Shown piece after piece: positions 21,935 through 31,907 of a DNA stretch of 64,000 nt (position 1 is its first letter; each line of letters begins with the position of its first letter). A program made the position numbers and the translations under genes. The DNA comes from Streptomyces malachitofuscus (GTDB taxonomy: Bacteria; Actinomycetota; Actinomycetes; Streptomycetales; Streptomycetaceae). Below the pieces are notes generated by a model. The model worked only from the letters and a program-made list of their open reading frames with translations, did no database searches and was not told where the DNA came from. The DNA is taken from contig NZ_BMUF01000002.1 in assembly GCF_014650055.1 (NCBI RefSeq), positions 310,001 through 374,000 of the forward strand, written 5' to 3'.

Positions 21935-22744
21935 TCAGCCGCGGCCGTGGCGGAGGGCCGGGTGCTCGCCCGCTGCCACCAGGTCGGAGACGGCCGTCTT
22001 CGGGTCCTTGCCGGTGACCAGGGACTCACCGACCAGGACCGCGTCGGCCCCCGCGTTGGCGTAGGCGATGAGGTCGTGCGGGCCGCGGACGCCGGACTCG
22101 GCGACCTTGACCAGGTGGGCGGGGATCTCGGGGGCCACCCGCTCGAAGGTTCCGCGGTCGACCTCGAGGGTCTTGAGGTTGCGCGCGTTGATCCCGATGA
22201 CCTTGGCGCCCGCGTCGACCGCGCGCTCGACCTCGTCCTCGTCGTGGACCTCGACGAGCGGGGTGAGCCCGATGGACTCGGCGCGCTCGATCAGCGACTC
22301 CAGGGCCGGCTGGTCGAGGGCGGCGACGATCAGCAGGGCGAGGTCGGCGCCGTAGGCACGGGCCTCCCAGAGCTGGTACGAGGTGACGATGAAGTCCTTG
22401 CGCAGCACGGGGATGTCCACGCGCGCACGGACGGCCTCGAGGTCCTCGAGCGAACCGCCGAAGCGGCGCTGTTCGGTGAGGACGGAGATGACGGCGGCGC
22501 CGCCCGCCTCGTAGTCCGCGGCGAGTCCCGCCGGGTCGGCGATCGCGGCCAGCGCGCCCTTGGACGGGCTGGACCGCTTGACCTCGCAGATCACCTTGAC
22601 GCCGTCGCCGCGCAGGGCGGCCACGCCGTCCTTGGCCGCGGGGGCCTTCGCCGCACGCTCCTTGAGCTCGTCGAGGCTGACGCGCGCCTGCCGCTCCGCG
22701 AGGTCGGCACGGACTCCGTCGATGATCTCGTCGAGCACACTCAC
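21935..22744 (-). CDS. trpC: indole-3-glycerol-phosphate synthase
   Basis: A 269-aa TIM-barrel enzyme that closes the indole ring of 1-(2-carboxyphenylamino)-1-deoxyribulose-5-phosphate. Conserved active-site stretches are [44 protein letters not shown] and VAESGV. It is a stand-alone enzyme with no fused TrpF. The GTG start follows GGAAGGGGG. A 26-codon reading frame upstream ends in a GTGA overlap with this start. trpM follows after 21 bp. Confidence 0.96.
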   Translation of the reverse strand: MSVLDEIIDGVRADLAERQARVSLDELKERAAKAPAAKDGVAALRGDGVKVICEVKRSSPSKGALAAIADPAGLAADYEAGGAAVISVLTEQRRFGGSLEDLEAVRARVDIPVLRKDFIVTSYQLWEARAYGADLALLIVAALDQPALESLIERAESIGLTPLVEVHDEDEVERAVDAGAKVIGINARNLKTLEVDRGTFERVAPEIPAHLVKVAESGVRGPHDLIAYANAGADAVLVGESLVTGKDPKTAVSDLVAAGEHPALRHGRG

Positions 22745-22821
22745 GCGAGCGGCCCCCTTCCTGACGGTCGGTCTTCGATGGTCACTGCGATGGTATCCGC
22801 AGCAGGGCGTATGCCTCGCAT
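22741..22821 (-). CDS. possible 26-aa leader ORF overlapping trpC
   Basis: An ATG-initiated frame ([13 protein letters not shown]...) runs to a TGA that overlaps the trpC GTG as GTGA. It has no tryptophan codons and no good ribosome-binding site, so it is not a classical attenuator. It might couple translation to trpC or be chance. Confidence 0.25.
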   Translation of the reverse strand: MRGIRPAADTIAVTIEDRPSGRGPLA

Positions 22822-22863
22822 CCGGTTGACGCCGGTCCCACTACCTGGACGTTCAGGGTTTGA

Positions 22864-23301
22864 TCAAGGATGCAACCAGCCGCCGAACGGCAGGTTCCGG
22901 ACAACCGTGAAAGTCAGCATCAACGCTCCCAGGGACCACAGGAGCACCGGTGGCGGATCGATCCGCGGCGGCGGCCCGCCGCGCGCCGCGCGGATCACCC
23001 AGACGGTCCACAGCACGGCGCAGCCCGCGTATCCGACGACGGCGGGCGCGTTGGCCTGGAGCGCGGCGAGGAGGTCGCCGTGGACGACCGCGTGCGCGCT
23101 GCGCAGTCCGCCGCAGCCGGGGCAGTACAGGCCGGTGAGGTGGAGCAGCGGACAGACGGGGTAGTGACCGGGCTCGTTGGGGTCCACGGTCCCGACGTAG
23201 GCGAAGGCTCCGGCGACGGCCGCGAACACGGCGGCGGGGACGGCCAGCCGGGCCGCCCTGCCGCGGGGCGCGCGGGGACTGGGGGCGTTCACGCTGTGCA
23301 T
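22864..23301 (-). CDS. DUF2752 membrane protein
   Basis: A 145-aa membrane protein with three or so helices. The DUF2752 signature CPLLHLTGLYCPGCGGLRSAH (C at about 50, 60 and 63) is complete, followed by a GDLLAALQANAP segment. The function is unknown; the cysteines suggest metal or redox chemistry. It belongs to the set of small membrane genes between trpE and trpC that are kept together in Streptomyces. The ATG has a short CGGGG site. Confidence 0.85.
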   Translation of the reverse strand: MHSVNAPSPRAPRGRAARLAVPAAVFAAVAGAFAYVGTVDPNEPGHYPVCPLLHLTGLYCPGCGGLRSAHAVVHGDLLAALQANAPAVVGYAGCAVLWTVWVIRAARGGPPPRIDPPPVLLWSLGALMLTFTVVRNLPFGGWLHP

Positions 23302-23388
23302 TGTGCCCCGAACGCGGGTCAGGGGCGGTTCCGGCTCCGCCGTGCGGGCCGCCGCCCCTGTCCGGAGTGCGGTGTGCGGTGGTGCCGC

Positions 23389-23640
23389 TCAGCCCTCTGC
23401 GCCGGCCGGCGCGCGGTCGCCGGTGACCTGGTGGACGGGGTGGTTGCTCTTCGGCTGGCCCATGCCCATCGAGCGCATGACGGCGCCGACGACGCCGCCG
23501 AGGAGAACCACGCCCATGCTCGCCCAGAAGCCCACGGGCTGGTCCATCACCATGAAGGCGCCACCGGCGCAGAAACCGATGAAGGCGATGATGACACCGG
23601 TCCAGGCGGCCGGGGTGTGACCGTGGCTGCTGCCCGCCAT
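23389..23640 (-). CDS. small HGxxPAAW-type membrane protein
   Basis: An 83-aa protein: MAGSSHGHTPAAWTG, then two transmembrane helices (about residues 14-33 and 37-55) and a short polar tail. It belongs to a small actinobacterial family recognised by the N-terminal HGHTPAAW motif; the function is unknown. The ATG follows AACGAGGAGCAAGCA, a clear ribosome-binding site, so longer upstream frames were discarded. It sits between trpE-linked genes and DUF2752. Confidence 0.8.
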   Translation of the reverse strand: MAGSSHGHTPAAWTGVIIAFIGFCAGGAFMVMDQPVGFWASMGVVLLGGVVGAVMRSMGMGQPKSNHPVHQVTGDRAPAGAEG

Positions 23641-23779
23641 TGCTTGCTCCTCGTTGCTGTGTGCGTGTCTGAGCAGGACGCTCCCCGTCATTGTCCCGCA
23701 CACACGCGGCCGCCGTGCCCCGGGGTGGGCCGGGGGGCGCTGCGCGGCCGCCCCGGCTGCGCCTGCCCGCGGTCGGGCG

Positions 23780-24427
23780 CTACGCGCCCGTGGGGTCCTC
23801 GCCCCTGTCCAGTGCCTTCCAGAGGTCCTCCGGACGGTCCGGGTCGACCGCGGCGGCCTGCTTGCGGCGCGGCCGCGCCTCCGCCCCGCCCCGCTCGTAG
23901 CGGCCGGACATCGCCGGCCACAGCCTCCCGTACCGCAGTGCCAGCAGCCCCGCCACCAGCAGCAGCACACCGCCCGCGGCGGCGACGTACGGCCACGCCG
24001 TGTGGCTGAGGGCGTCGACCGTCGCCGCTGTGTCGCCGGACGCCTGGGCCGCCTGCTCGTTCAGCGCCGCGCGGTCCGACGCCCCGAGCAGCGCCGCCGT
24101 GATCGTGCCCGCGCCGGAGAGCGCGAGCAGCGCGGCGACGGCGAAGCGGCCGGCCCGGCGCACGGCGAAGACGGCGACGAGCGCGGCCAGGCCCACGACG
24201 GCCAGGGCGGCGGGGACGCCGGTGACGTCGCTGCCTTTGGCGGTCAGGGGGAACGCGCCGCCGGCGACCGTCGTGGTGCCCTCCGACCACTGCTGCCGGG
24301 TGGCGAGGAGGACCACGGCGGCGCCGAGGGCGCCGGAGAGCAGGGCGGCGGCGAGGCTGAGGCGGCCGGTCCTGGCGGTGGCGGCGGCCCCGGAACGGGG
24401 GGTGGGTACAGCAGTCACGACATCCAC
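23780..24427 (-). CDS. TIGR02234-type trp-cluster membrane protein
   Basis: A 215-aa protein with four hydrophobic helices (about residues 22-43, 72-90, 95-113 and 145-165) and a charged C-terminal tail (RPEDLWKALDRGEDPT). It matches the conserved membrane protein known only from its place next to trpE in Actinobacteria. The function is unknown. The first GTG (24425-24427) is used; another GTG three codons later is equally possible. A hairpin lies between this gene and trpE. Confidence 0.8.
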   Translation of the reverse strand: MDVVTAVPTPRSGAAATARTGRLSLAAALLSGALGAAVVLLATRQQWSEGTTTVAGGAFPLTAKGSDVTGVPAALAVVGLAALVAVFAVRRAGRFAVAALLALSGAGTITAALLGASDRAALNEQAAQASGDTAATVDALSHTAWPYVAAAGGVLLLVAGLLALRYGRLWPAMSGRYERGGAEARPRRKQAAAVDPDRPEDLWKALDRGEDPTGA

Positions 24428-24435
24428 TATCGCCT

Positions 24436-24466
24436 GAACCCCGGGCGAACCGTCACCCGGGGGTTC
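24436..24466 (-). terminator. hairpin between trpE and the downstream membrane gene
   Basis: GAACCCCGGG (24436-24445) pairs with CCCGGGGGTTC (24456-24466) with one bulged base and a 10-base loop. It lies immediately after the trpE stop, so it may reduce transcription into the following genes. Confidence 0.5.
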
Positions 24467-24469
24467 GTC

Positions 24470-25963
24470 TCACGCCTTTCCCAGCCGGTTCGCGGTGTGA
24501 ACGGCGCGCAGCACGGCCGCGGCCTTGTTGCGGCACTCGGTGTCCTCGGCGACCGGGTCGGAGTCCGCGACGATCCCGGCTCCCGCCTGCACATGGGCGG
24601 TTCCGTCCCGCAGCAGGGCGGTGCGGATGGCGATGGCCGTGTCGGAGTCGCCGGCGAAGTCGAGATAACCGACACAGCCGCCGTACAGGCCGCGCCGGGA
24701 CGGTTCCAGTTCGTCGATGATCTGCATCGCGCGGGGCTTGGGCGCACCGGAGAGCGTGCCGGCCGGGAAGCAGGCGGTGAGCACGTCGAAGGCGGTGCGG
24801 TCACCGGTGACGCGGCCGGTGACCGTGGACACGATGTGCATGACGTGCGAGTACCGCTCGATGGACATGAAGTCGACGACCTCGACGGAGCCGGGTTCGC
24901 AGACGCGTCCGAGGTCGTTGCGGCCCAGGTCGACGAGCATGAGGTGCTCGGCGCGCTCCTTGGGGTCGGCGAGGAGTTCGTCGGCGAGGGCCTGGTCCTC
25001 CTGCGGGGTGGCGCCGCGGTGCCGGGTGCCGGCGATGGGGTGGACCATGGCCCGCCCGTCCTCGACCTTGACCAGGGCCTCGGGGGAGGATCCGGCCACG
25101 TCGAAGCCGTCGAAGCGGAACAGGTACATGTACGGCGACGGGTTGGTGGCCCGCAGCACCCGGTAGACGTCGAGGGCGCTCGCGGTGCACTCCGTCTCGA
25201 ACCGCTGCGAGGGCACGACCTGGAAGGCCTCGCCCGCACGGATGCGTTCCTTGACGTCGTCCACGGCCCGCCGGAAGTCGGGGCCGCCCCACCGCGCGGT
25301 GTACTCGGGCAGTTCGGAGGGCGGCAGCACGGCGGGCGGCTGGGCCACCGCGCGGGTGAGGTCGGCCTCCATGGCGTCGAGCCGGGCCACGGCGTCGGCG
25401 TACGCCTCGTCGACGCCGGTCTCCAGGTCGTTGTGGTTGATCGCGTTGGCGATCAGCCAGACCGATCCCTCCCAGTGGTCCATGACGGCCAGGTCGCTGG
25501 TGAGCAGCATGGTCAGTTCGGGCAGCTTCAGGTCGTCCCGCTCGCCGGGGCCGATCTTCTCCAGGCGGCGCACGATGTCGTAGCCGAGGTAGCCGACCAT
25601 GCCGCCGGTGAAGGGCGGCAGGCCCAGGTCGTGGGCGAGGTCGCGGGGGGTGTGCAGGGCCTGCAGGGTGGACCGCAGCGCGGCCAGCGGGTCGCCGTCC
25701 ACGGGGACGCCGACGGGCGGGGTGCCCTCCCACTGCGCCCGCCCGTCGCGTTCGGTGAGGGTGGCGGCGCTGCGGACGCCGACGAAGGAGTAGCGGGACC
25801 AGGACCTGCCGTTCTCCGCCGACTCGAGCAGGAAGGTGCCGGGGCGCTCGCCGGCGAGTTTGCGGTACAGGGCGACCGGGGTGTCGCCGTCGGCGAGGAG
25901 CTTGCGGGTGACCGGGATGACGCGGCGGTCGGTGGCGAGCTTGCGGAAGGTCTCGAGGTCCAT
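24470..25963 (-). CDS. trpE: anthranilate synthase component I
   Basis: A 497-aa enzyme that converts chorismate to anthranilate, taking ammonia from a separate TrpG subunit not encoded here. The N-terminal [16 protein letters not shown] block includes the LLES motif that binds tryptophan for feedback inhibition. The C-terminal chorismate-binding domain has [34 protein letters not shown] and GGCVGYLDF. It begins 11 bp after the hisI stop, so histidine and tryptophan genes share a transcript here. No leader peptide rich in Trp codons precedes it. Confidence 0.96.
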   Translation of the reverse strand: MDLETFRKLATDRRVIPVTRKLLADGDTPVALYRKLAGERPGTFLLESAENGRSWSRYSFVGVRSAATLTERDGRAQWEGTPPVGVPVDGDPLAALRSTLQALHTPRDLAHDLGLPPFTGGMVGYLGYDIVRRLEKIGPGERDDLKLPELTMLLTSDLAVMDHWEGSVWLIANAINHNDLETGVDEAYADAVARLDAMEADLTRAVAQPPAVLPPSELPEYTARWGGPDFRRAVDDVKERIRAGEAFQVVPSQRFETECTASALDVYRVLRATNPSPYMYLFRFDGFDVAGSSPEALVKVEDGRAMVHPIAGTRHRGATPQEDQALADELLADPKERAEHLMLVDLGRNDLGRVCEPGSVEVVDFMSIERYSHVMHIVSTVTGRVTGDRTAFDVLTACFPAGTLSGAPKPRAMQIIDELEPSRRGLYGGCVGYLDFAGDSDTAIAIRTALLRDGTAHVQAGAGIVADSDPVAEDTECRNKAAAVLRAVHTANRLGKA

Positions 25964-25974
25964 GGCGGCAGACC

Positions 25975-26355
25975 CTACTGATCCGCGGCGGGGACGTTCG
26001 CCACCAGCACGTCGGCGTCGAAGCAGGTGCGGGCGCCGGTGTGGCAGGCGGCGCCGACCTGGTCGACCTTGACCAGCACGGTGTCGGCGTCACAGTCCAG
26101 GGCTACCGACTTGACCCACTGGACGTGCCCGGAGGTGTCACCCTTGACCCAGTACTCCTGACGGCTGCGCGACCAGTAGGTGCAGCGGCCGGTGGTCAGC
26201 GTGCGATGCAGCGCCTCGTCATCCATCCAGCCCAGCATCAGCACCTCTCCGGTGTCGTACTGCTGGGCGATGGCGGGCAGGAGGCCGTCGGGGCTGCGCT
26301 TGAGCCGCGCGGCGATCTCCGGGCCGAGGCGGCTGGGCCGGGACTTGCTGGTCAT
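25975..26355 (-). CDS. hisI: phosphoribosyl-AMP cyclohydrolase
   Basis: A 126-aa single-domain HisI without a fused HisE; it opens the adenine ring of PR-AMP in the third step of histidine synthesis. Conserved parts are [47 protein letters not shown] (metal-binding acids and Cys) and CHTGARTCF. The ATG at 26353-26355 gives the usual N-terminus; an ATG three codons upstream is possible, and neither has a strong ribosome-binding site. trpE follows after 11 bp. Confidence 0.93.
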   Translation of the reverse strand: MTSKSRPSRLGPEIAARLKRSPDGLLPAIAQQYDTGEVLMLGWMDDEALHRTLTTGRCTYWSRSRQEYWVKGDTSGHVQWVKSVALDCDADTVLVKVDQVGAACHTGARTCFDADVLVANVPAADQ

Positions 26356-26439
26356 GGGGACCATTGTGCCGCGCCCGGCCGAGCGGACCGGGGCACCGTC
26401 CACTGGGCGGACCCGGCGCCCGGTCGTAGGCTGGCCTGC

Positions 26440-27075
26440 ATGTCGACCCATGCCAAGCGTGAACGACTTCTCCTGGCCGATCTGCTGGAGACCACGGGCC
26501 CGGAGGCCCCCACCCTGTGCGAGGGCTGGACCACCCGGGATCTGGCCGCCCACGTGGTGGTGCGCGAGCGCCGTCCCGACGCGGCGGGCGGAATGCTGGT
26601 CAAGCAGCTCGCGTCGCGCCTGGAGCGGGTGATGGCGGAGTTCACCGCCAAGCCGTACGAGGAACTGATCCAGCTGATCCGGACCGGTCCGCCGCGCTTC
26701 TCGCCCTTCTCGCTGAAGCAGGTCGACGAGCTGTCGAACATCGTGGAGTTCTACGTCCACACCGAGGACGTCCGCCGGGCCCAGCCCGAATGGACGCCGC
26801 GCGAGCTGGACCCGGTGTTCCAGGACGCCCTGTGGTCGCGTCTCGAACGCTCCGCGCGCCTGATGGGCCGTGGTGTCCCGACGGGACTGGTGCTGCGCCG
26901 TCCGGACGGCCAGACGGTGGTGGCCCACCGCGGTGCCCCGGTGGTCACGGTGACCGGGGAGCCGTCCGAGCTGGTGCTGTTCGCCTACGGCCGGCAGAGC
27001 GCGGCCAAGGTCGAGCTGGACGGCGACGAGAACGCGATCGCGAAGCTGCGGGAGACCAAACAGCTCGGCATCTGA
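26440..27075 (+). CDS. TIGR03085-family metal-binding protein
   Basis: A 211-aa protein of the DinB/maleylpyruvate-isomerase-like four-helix fold. The N-terminus [44 protein letters not shown] is characteristic of this actinobacterial family; H residues in AAHVVVRE and in [12 protein letters not shown] are likely metal ligands. The reaction is unknown. It is divergent from hisI, with 84 bp between them, and followed by a VOC-family gene on the same strand. Confidence 0.85.
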   Translation: MSTHAKRERLLLADLLETTGPEAPTLCEGWTTRDLAAHVVVRERRPDAAGGMLVKQLASRLERVMAEFTAKPYEELIQLIRTGPPRFSPFSLKQVDELSNIVEFYVHTEDVRRAQPEWTPRELDPVFQDALWSRLERSARLMGRGVPTGLVLRRPDGQTVVAHRGAPVVTVTGEPSELVLFAYGRQSAAKVELDGDENAIAKLRETKQLGI

Positions 27076-27098
27076 TCCACACCCGAAAGGCGCAGCTC

Positions 27099-27497
27099 GT
27101 GATCAAAGTGGCCATGACCAGCGTGTACGTGGACGACGTGGCGAAGGCGCACGCCTTCTACACCGATGTCCTCGGCTTCGAGACCCGTACCCACATGGAT
27201 ATGGGCGACGGCATGCTGTTCGTCACCGTGGGGGCGCGCGAGGGCGCCCAGCGGGATCTCGAACTGCTGCTGGAGCCGGGGCAGGGGTCCATCGCCGAGC
27301 CGTACCGCCGGGCGGTGCGGGAGGCGGGGCTGCCCGCGATCGTGTTCTCCGTGGACGACCTCCGCGCGGAGTACGAGCGGCTGCGCGGAGAGGGGGTCCA
27401 CTTCGTGCAGGACCCGCGGGAGCAGGGCCCGGTGCTCTCCGCGGTCCTGGACGACACGGTCGGCAACCTCGTCCAGCTGGCCCAGCCGGTCGGCTGA
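27099..27497 (+). CDS. VOC (glyoxalase/bleomycin-resistance) family protein
   Basis: A 132-aa protein of the vicinal oxygen chelate fold: paired beta-alpha-beta-beta-beta units with [22 protein letters not shown] at the start and [13 protein letters not shown] at the end. Such proteins bind a metal for isomerase or dioxygenase reactions, or bind drugs; the substrate is unknown. The GTG start follows GAAAGG, 23 bp after the TIGR03085 stop. The gene ends two bases from the convergent hisF stop. Confidence 0.85.
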   Translation: MIKVAMTSVYVDDVAKAHAFYTDVLGFETRTHMDMGDGMLFVTVGAREGAQRDLELLLEPGQGSIAEPYRRAVREAGLPAIVFSVDDLRAEYERLRGEGVHFVQDPREQGPVLSAVLDDTVGNLVQLAQPVG

Positions 27498-27499
27498 CC

Positions 27500-28255
27500 T
27501 CACCGCACCGGGTGGCCGGCCTCCCGCAGCGTCGCCTTGACCTGGCCGATGCGCAGGTCGCCGAAGTGGAAGACCGAGGCGGCCAGCACGGCGTCGGCGC
27601 CCGCCGCGACCGCGGGCGGGAAGTCGGCGAGCTTTCCGGCGCCGCCGGAGGCGATCACCGGCACGGTGACGTGCTTGCGGACGGCGGCGAGCATCTCCAG
27701 GTCGTAGCCGTCCTTGGTGCCGTCGGCGTCCATGGAGTTCAGCAGGATCTCGCCCGCGCCCAGTTCGGCGGCGCGGTGCGCCCACTCGACGGCGTCGATG
27801 CCGGTGCCGCGGCGGCCGCCGTGCGTGGTGACCTCGAAGGAGCCGGAGTCGGTGCGCCGGGCGTCGACCGAGAGCACCAGGACCTGCCGGCCGAAGCGTT
27901 CCGCGATCTCGCGGATGAGGTCGGGCCGGGCGATGGCCGCCGTGTTGACGCCCACCTTGTCGGCGCCCGCGCGGAGCAGCTTGTCCACGTCCTCGGTGGT
28001 GCGGACGCCGCCGCCGACGGTGAGCGGGATGAACACCTGCTCGGCGGTGCGGCGCACCACGTCGTAGGTCGTCTCGCGGTTGCCGGACGAGGCGGTGATG
28101 TCCAGGAACGTCAGCTCGTCGGCGCCCTCGGCGTCGTACACCTTGGCCATCTCGACGGGGTCGCCCGCGTCGCGCAGGTTCTGGAAGTTGACGCCCTTGA
28201 CGACCCGGCCGTTGTCCACGTCCAGGCAGGGGATGACTCGGACCGCCAGGGTCAT
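27500..28255 (-). CDS. hisF: imidazole glycerol phosphate synthase subunit HisF
   Basis: The 251-aa cyclase subunit joins ammonia from HisH to PRFAR, giving imidazole glycerol phosphate and AICAR. The (beta/alpha)8 signature is clear: [18 protein letters not shown] near the N-terminus with the catalytic Asp, LSVDARR for the second Asp, and phosphate-binding TVGGGVRT and ASGGAG. Its ATG overlaps the RidA stop as ATGA. HisH is encoded three genes upstream. Confidence 0.97.
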   Translation of the reverse strand: MTLAVRVIPCLDVDNGRVVKGVNFQNLRDAGDPVEMAKVYDAEGADELTFLDITASSGNRETTYDVVRRTAEQVFIPLTVGGGVRTTEDVDKLLRAGADKVGVNTAAIARPDLIREIAERFGRQVLVLSVDARRTDSGSFEVTTHGGRRGTGIDAVEWAHRAAELGAGEILLNSMDADGTKDGYDLEMLAAVRKHVTVPVIASGGAGKLADFPPAVAAGADAVLAASVFHFGDLRIGQVKATLREAGHPVR

Positions 28256-28656
28256 GAATCCACGGCTCCTCTGAATGCTTCGAGTTCCACTGAGACCAGT
28301 ACGCGCGAGTCGACGAAGCCCTCGACCACCAGGAGGGTGGTGACCGGGCGCACCGGGTCGAAGAGCTCCTTGTGCGCGCGCCCGGCCGCGTCGACGTCCC
28401 GTGCGTGGGCGAGATGGATGCGGGTGCGGATCACGGACTCGATGCCGAGCCCGAACTCGCCGATCGCCTCCAGCGCGAGGGTGAAGGCCACCTTGGCCTG
28501 CTCGTACGGGTCGCCCTCCCCGTGGAGCACGTCGCCCCGGAAGGCGGTCGTGCCCGCCACCAGGACGCGGTCGCCCGCCGCCACGGCGCGCGCGGAGCCG
28601 AGGGTCTCCTCCCAGGGATTCCCGCTCTGCACGCGCCGTACGGCGTCGGACGTCAT
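28252..28656 (-). CDS. RidA-family protein
   Basis: A 134-aa YjgF/YER057c/UK114-family protein. Family members hydrolyse reactive enamine/imine intermediates made by PLP enzymes. Seen here are [14 protein letters not shown] at the N-terminus, a GTTAFRGD loop, and [12 protein letters not shown], which carries the arginine expected at the active site. It is embedded in the his operon between priA and hisF, coupled to hisF by ATGA. It may protect the pathway from 2-aminoacrylate-type damage; that is inference. AAGGACA precedes the ATG. Confidence 0.87.
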   Translation of the reverse strand: MTSDAVRRVQSGNPWEETLGSARAVAAGDRVLVAGTTAFRGDVLHGEGDPYEQAKVAFTLALEAIGEFGLGIESVIRTRIHLAHARDVDAAGRAHKELFDPVRPVTTLLVVEGFVDSRVLVSVELEAFRGAVDS

Positions 28657-28672
28657 CGGCCTGTGTCCTTCG

Positions 28673-29395
28673 TCAAGACGTGGCCTCCAGGGCCTCTTCC
28701 AGCGTGAACGCCTTGGCGTAGAGGGCCTTGCCCACGATGGCGCCCTCGACGCCGAGCGGGACGAGCCCGGCGATGGCGCGCAGGTCGTCGAGGGAGGAGA
28801 CCCCGCCGGAGGCGACGACCGGGCGGTCGGTGGCGGCGCAGACGTTCTTCAGCAGCTCCAGGTTGGGGCCCTGGAGGGTGCCGTCCTTGGCGATGTCGGT
28901 GACGACGTAGCGGGCGCAGCCCTCCTTGTTGAGGCGCTCCAGCGTCTCGTAGAGGTCGCCGCCGTCGCGGGTCCAGCCGCGGCCGCGCAGTGTGGTGCCG
29001 CGGACGTCGAGGCCGACGGCGATCTTCTCGCCGTGCTCGGCGATGACCCGGGCGACCCACTCGGGGGTCTCCAGGGCGGCGGTGCCGAGGTTGACGCGGG
29101 TGCAGCCGGTGGCGAGGGCGGCGGCGAGGGTGTCGTCGTCGCGGATGCCGCCGGACAGCTCGACCTTGATGTCCATCGCCCCGGTGACCTCGGCGATCAG
29201 CGCACGGTTGTCGCCGGTGCCGAACGCGGCGTCCAGGTCGACCAGGTGCAGCCACTCGGCGCCCGAGCGCTGCCAGGCGAGGGCCGCCTCCAGCGGGGAG
29301 CCGTACGACGTTTCCGTCCCGGACTCGCCGTGCACGAGGCGGACGGCCTGGCCGTCGCGGACGTCGACGGCGGGGAGGAGTTCGAGCTTGGCCAT
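28673..29395 (-). CDS. priA: bifunctional phosphoribosyl isomerase A (HisA/TrpF)
   Basis: A 240-aa TIM-barrel isomerase. In Streptomyces and mycobacteria this enzyme performs both the HisA step (ProFAR isomerisation) and the TrpF step (PRA isomerisation), which explains why no trpF accompanies trpC and trpB here. The catalytic aspartates are D11 (LPAVDVRDG) and D130 (AVGLDVRG); phosphate loops ELSGGIRDD and VASGGVSS are present. The ATG at 29393-29395 gives the normal N-terminus [12 protein letters not shown]. It begins 4 bp after hisH ends. Confidence 0.96.
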   Translation of the reverse strand: MAKLELLPAVDVRDGQAVRLVHGESGTETSYGSPLEAALAWQRSGAEWLHLVDLDAAFGTGDNRALIAEVTGAMDIKVELSGGIRDDDTLAAALATGCTRVNLGTAALETPEWVARVIAEHGEKIAVGLDVRGTTLRGRGWTRDGGDLYETLERLNKEGCARYVVTDIAKDGTLQGPNLELLKNVCAATDRPVVASGGVSSLDDLRAIAGLVPLGVEGAIVGKALYAKAFTLEEALEATS

Positions 29396-29399
29396 GTCT

Positions 29400-30041
29400 C
29401 TACAGGGTTCCGATCCAGTTGGTGAGGAGCTGGGCACCGGCGTCGCCGGACTTCTCGGGGTGGAACTGGGTGGCCCACAGGGCGCCGTTCTCGACCGCGG
29501 CCACGAAGGGCTTGCCGTGGGTGGACCAGGTGACCAGGGGGGCGCGCATCGCCGGATTCGTGGTCTCGAGCGTCCAGTCGTGGACGGCGTAGGAGTGCAC
29601 GAAGTAGAAGCGGGCGTCCGCGTCGAGGCCGGCGAACAGCTCGGAGCCGTCCGGGGCGTCCACGGTGTTCCAGCCCATGTGGGGCACGATCTCGGCCTGG
29701 AGCGGCTCGACCGAGCCGGGCCACTCGTCGAGGCCCTCGCTCTCCACGCCGTGTTCGATGCCCCGCGCGAAGAGGATCTGCATGCCGACGCAGATGCCCA
29801 TCACGGGGCGGCCGCCGGAGAGCCGGCGGTCGACGATCCAGTCGCCGCGCGCCTCCTTCAGCCCCTTCATGCAGGCGGCGAAGGCGCCGACGCCGGGCAC
29901 CAGCAGCCCGTCGGCGTTCATCGCCCGGTCGAAGTCCCGGGTGATCTCCACGTCGGCTCCCGCGCGGGCGAGGGCGCGCTCGGCGGAGCGGACGTTGCCG
30001 AAGCCGTAGTCGAAGACCACGACCTTCCTGGTGGTGCTCAA
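29400..30041 (-). CDS. hisH: imidazole glycerol phosphate synthase subunit HisH
   Basis: The 213-aa class I glutamine amidotransferase subunit supplies ammonia to HisF. The catalytic triad is C84 (GICVGMQ), H194 and E196 (QFHPEKSG). The start appears to be TTG (30039-30041): it is preceded by GGAGGTGTGAGGCC, gives [15 protein letters not shown], and no better ATG/GTG exists nearby. Its ribosome-binding site lies in the last codons of the 52-aa membrane protein gene. Confidence 0.95.
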   Translation of the reverse strand: MSTTRKVVVFDYGFGNVRSAERALARAGADVEITRDFDRAMNADGLLVPGVGAFAACMKGLKEARGDWIVDRRLSGGRPVMGICVGMQILFARGIEHGVESEGLDEWPGSVEPLQAEIVPHMGWNTVDAPDGSELFAGLDADARFYFVHSYAVHDWTLETTNPAMRAPLVTWSTHGKPFVAAVENGALWATQFHPEKSGDAGAQLLTNWIGTL

Positions 30042-30045
30042 GGCC

Positions 30046-30204
30046 TCACACCTCCAGCCGGAGAAGTCCCGTGACGAGACACATCGCGGCGCCGATGGAG
30101 AGCAGCACGATGAGGCTCGTGGGCATCTTCTGCTTCACGAACGAGATGATCCCGCCGACGAAGAACAGGCCGACGACGATCAGCACGGTGGACAGACCGT
30201 TCAT
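30046..30204 (-). CDS. 52-aa membrane protein in the his operon
   Basis: A hand-read ORF from the ATG at 30202-30204 to the TGA at 30046-30048. The protein starts [18 protein letters not shown] and ends TGLLRLEV, with two predicted transmembrane helices (about residues 5-21 and 30-48) joined by a short basic loop (FVKQKMPT). It begins 3 bp after the hisB stop, and its stop overlaps the hisH ribosome-binding site, so it is a true part of the operon. No function can be assigned. Confidence 0.78.
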   Translation of the reverse strand: MNGLSTVLIVVGLFFVGGIISFVKQKMPTSLIVLLSIGAAMCLVTGLLRLEV

Positions 30205-30207
30205 GGC

Positions 30208-30801
30208 TTACAGCGCGCCCTTCGTGGAGGGCAGGATGCCGGCCGCGCGGGGGTCGCGCTCGGACGCGTAGCGCAGGGCGCGGGCGAGCGCCTTGAACTG
30301 GCATTCCACGATGTGGTGCGCGTTGCGCCCGTAGGGCACGTGCACGTGCAGCGCGATCTGGGCCTGGGCGACGAAGGACTCCAGGATGTGCCGGGTCATG
30401 GTCACGTCGTAAGCGCCGATCATGGGCGCCATGTTCTCGGGCTCGGTGTGCACGAGGTACGGGCGGCCGGAGAGGTCGACGGTGACCTGGGCGAGGGACT
30501 CGTCCAGCGGGACCGTGCAGTTGCCGAAGCGGTAGATGCCCACCTTGTCGCCGAGCGCCTGCTTGAAGGCGGCGCCGAGCGCGAGGGCGGTGTCCTCGAT
30601 GGTGTGGTGGGAGTCGATGTGCAGGTCGCCCTCGGTCTTCACGGTGAGGTCGAACAGACCGTGCCGGCCGAGCTGGTCGAGCATGTGGTCGTAGAAGCCG
30701 ACCCCGGTGGAGATCTCGGTCTTCCCGGTGCCGTCGAGGTCGATCTCGACGAGGACGGTCGTTTCCTTGGTGGTGCGCTCCACGCGCCCTACGCGGGTCA
30801 T
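30208..30801 (-). CDS. hisB: imidazoleglycerol-phosphate dehydratase
   Basis: A 197-aa monofunctional IGPD, lacking the phosphatase domain fused to it in E. coli. It dehydrates imidazole glycerol phosphate to imidazole acetol phosphate using Mn2+. Metal-binding motifs [12 protein letters not shown] and [10 protein letters not shown] are present, together with [17 protein letters not shown] near the N-terminus. Its ATG overlaps the hisC stop (ATGA), and the 52-aa membrane gene follows after 3 bp. Confidence 0.97.
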   Translation of the reverse strand: MTRVGRVERTTKETTVLVEIDLDGTGKTEISTGVGFYDHMLDQLGRHGLFDLTVKTEGDLHIDSHHTIEDTALALGAAFKQALGDKVGIYRFGNCTVPLDESLAQVTVDLSGRPYLVHTEPENMAPMIGAYDVTMTRHILESFVAQAQIALHVHVPYGRNAHHIVECQFKALARALRYASERDPRAAGILPSTKGAL

Positions 30802-31907
30802 GAACCTTGCTCCTTCTTCAACTCACGTACCGCGTCGAGGAACGCGTCGTTTTCGGCCGGGGTGCCCGCGGTGACCCGCAGCCATCCCGGTACGCCGTTG
30901 TCCCGGACCAGGACGCCCCGGTCGAGGATCCTGCGCCAGACGGCGTGGGAGTCCTCGAACCTGCCGAACTGGACGAAGTTCGCGTCGGACTCGGTGACGT
31001 CGTAGCCGAGCGCGCGCAGTTCGGCGACCAGCCGGTCGCGCTCGGCCTTCAGCTGCTCGACGTACTTCAGCAGCGTGTCGGTGTGTTCGAGGGCCGCCAG
31101 CGCGGTGGCCTGGGTGACGGCCGAGAGGTGGTAGGGCAGCCGGACCAGCTGGACGGCGTCGACGACGGCCGGGTGCGCGGCCAGATAGCCGAGGCGCAGG
31201 CCGGCCGCGCCGAACGCCTTCGACATGGTGCGGGAGATCACCAGGTTGGGGCGGCCGTCGAGCAGCGGGAGGAGCGAGTCGCCGTGGCTGAACTCGACGT
31301 ACGCCTCGTCGACGACGACCATCGACGGCTTGGCGGACTGGGCTGCGTCGTGGAGCGCGAGGACCGTCTCCGCGGGCACCGCGTTGCCGGTGGGGTTGTT
31401 GGGGGTGGTGACGAAGACGACGTCGGGCCGGTGCTCGGCGATCGCCTTCCGCGCGGCGGCGAGGTCGATGGTGAAGTCCTCGTTGCGCGGCCCGGAGATC
31501 CAGCCGGTGCCGGTGCCGCGCGCGATCAGGCCGTGCATCGAGTACGAGGGTTCGAAGCCGATGGCGGTACGGCCCGGTCCGCCGAAGGTCTGCAGCAGCT
31601 GCTGGATGACCTCGTTGGAGCCGTTGGCGGCCCACACGTTCTCGACGCCGACCGGGTGTCCGGCGGTCTTCGTCAGGTACTCGGCCAGCCTGGTGCGCAG
31701 TTCGACCGCGTCCCGGTCGGGGTAGCGGTTGAGGTGCCGGGCGGCCTCGCGGACCCGCTCGGCGATCCGCTCGACCAGCGGCTCGGGCAGCGGGTAGGGG
31801 TTCTCGTTGGTGTTCAGCCGTACGGGGACGTCCAGCTGGGGCGCGCCGTAGGGGGACTTGCCGCGCAGCTCGTCCCGTACGGGAAGATCGTCGATTCCGA
31901 AGCTCAC
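30798..31907 (-). CDS. hisC: histidinol-phosphate aminotransferase
   Basis: A 369-aa class I/II PLP aminotransferase that converts imidazole acetol phosphate and glutamate to histidinol phosphate. The PLP lysine is K230 in [17 protein letters not shown]; supporting blocks are [18 protein letters not shown] and [10 protein letters not shown]. The start overlaps the end of hisD as ATGA. Glutamate, its amino donor, is made by GltBD encoded earlier in the window. Confidence 0.97.
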   Translation of the reverse strand: MSFGIDDLPVRDELRGKSPYGAPQLDVPVRLNTNENPYPLPEPLVERIAERVREAARHLNRYPDRDAVELRTRLAEYLTKTAGHPVGVENVWAANGSNEVIQQLLQTFGGPGRTAIGFEPSYSMHGLIARGTGTGWISGPRNEDFTIDLAAARKAIAEHRPDVVFVTTPNNPTGNAVPAETVLALHDAAQSAKPSMVVVDEAYVEFSHGDSLLPLLDGRPNLVISRTMSKAFGAAGLRLGYLAAHPAVVDAVQLVRLPYHLSAVTQATALAALEHTDTLLKYVEQLKAERDRLVAELRALGYDVTESDANFVQFGRFEDSHAVWRRILDRGVLVRDNGVPGWLRVTAGTPAENDAFLDAVRELKKEQGS

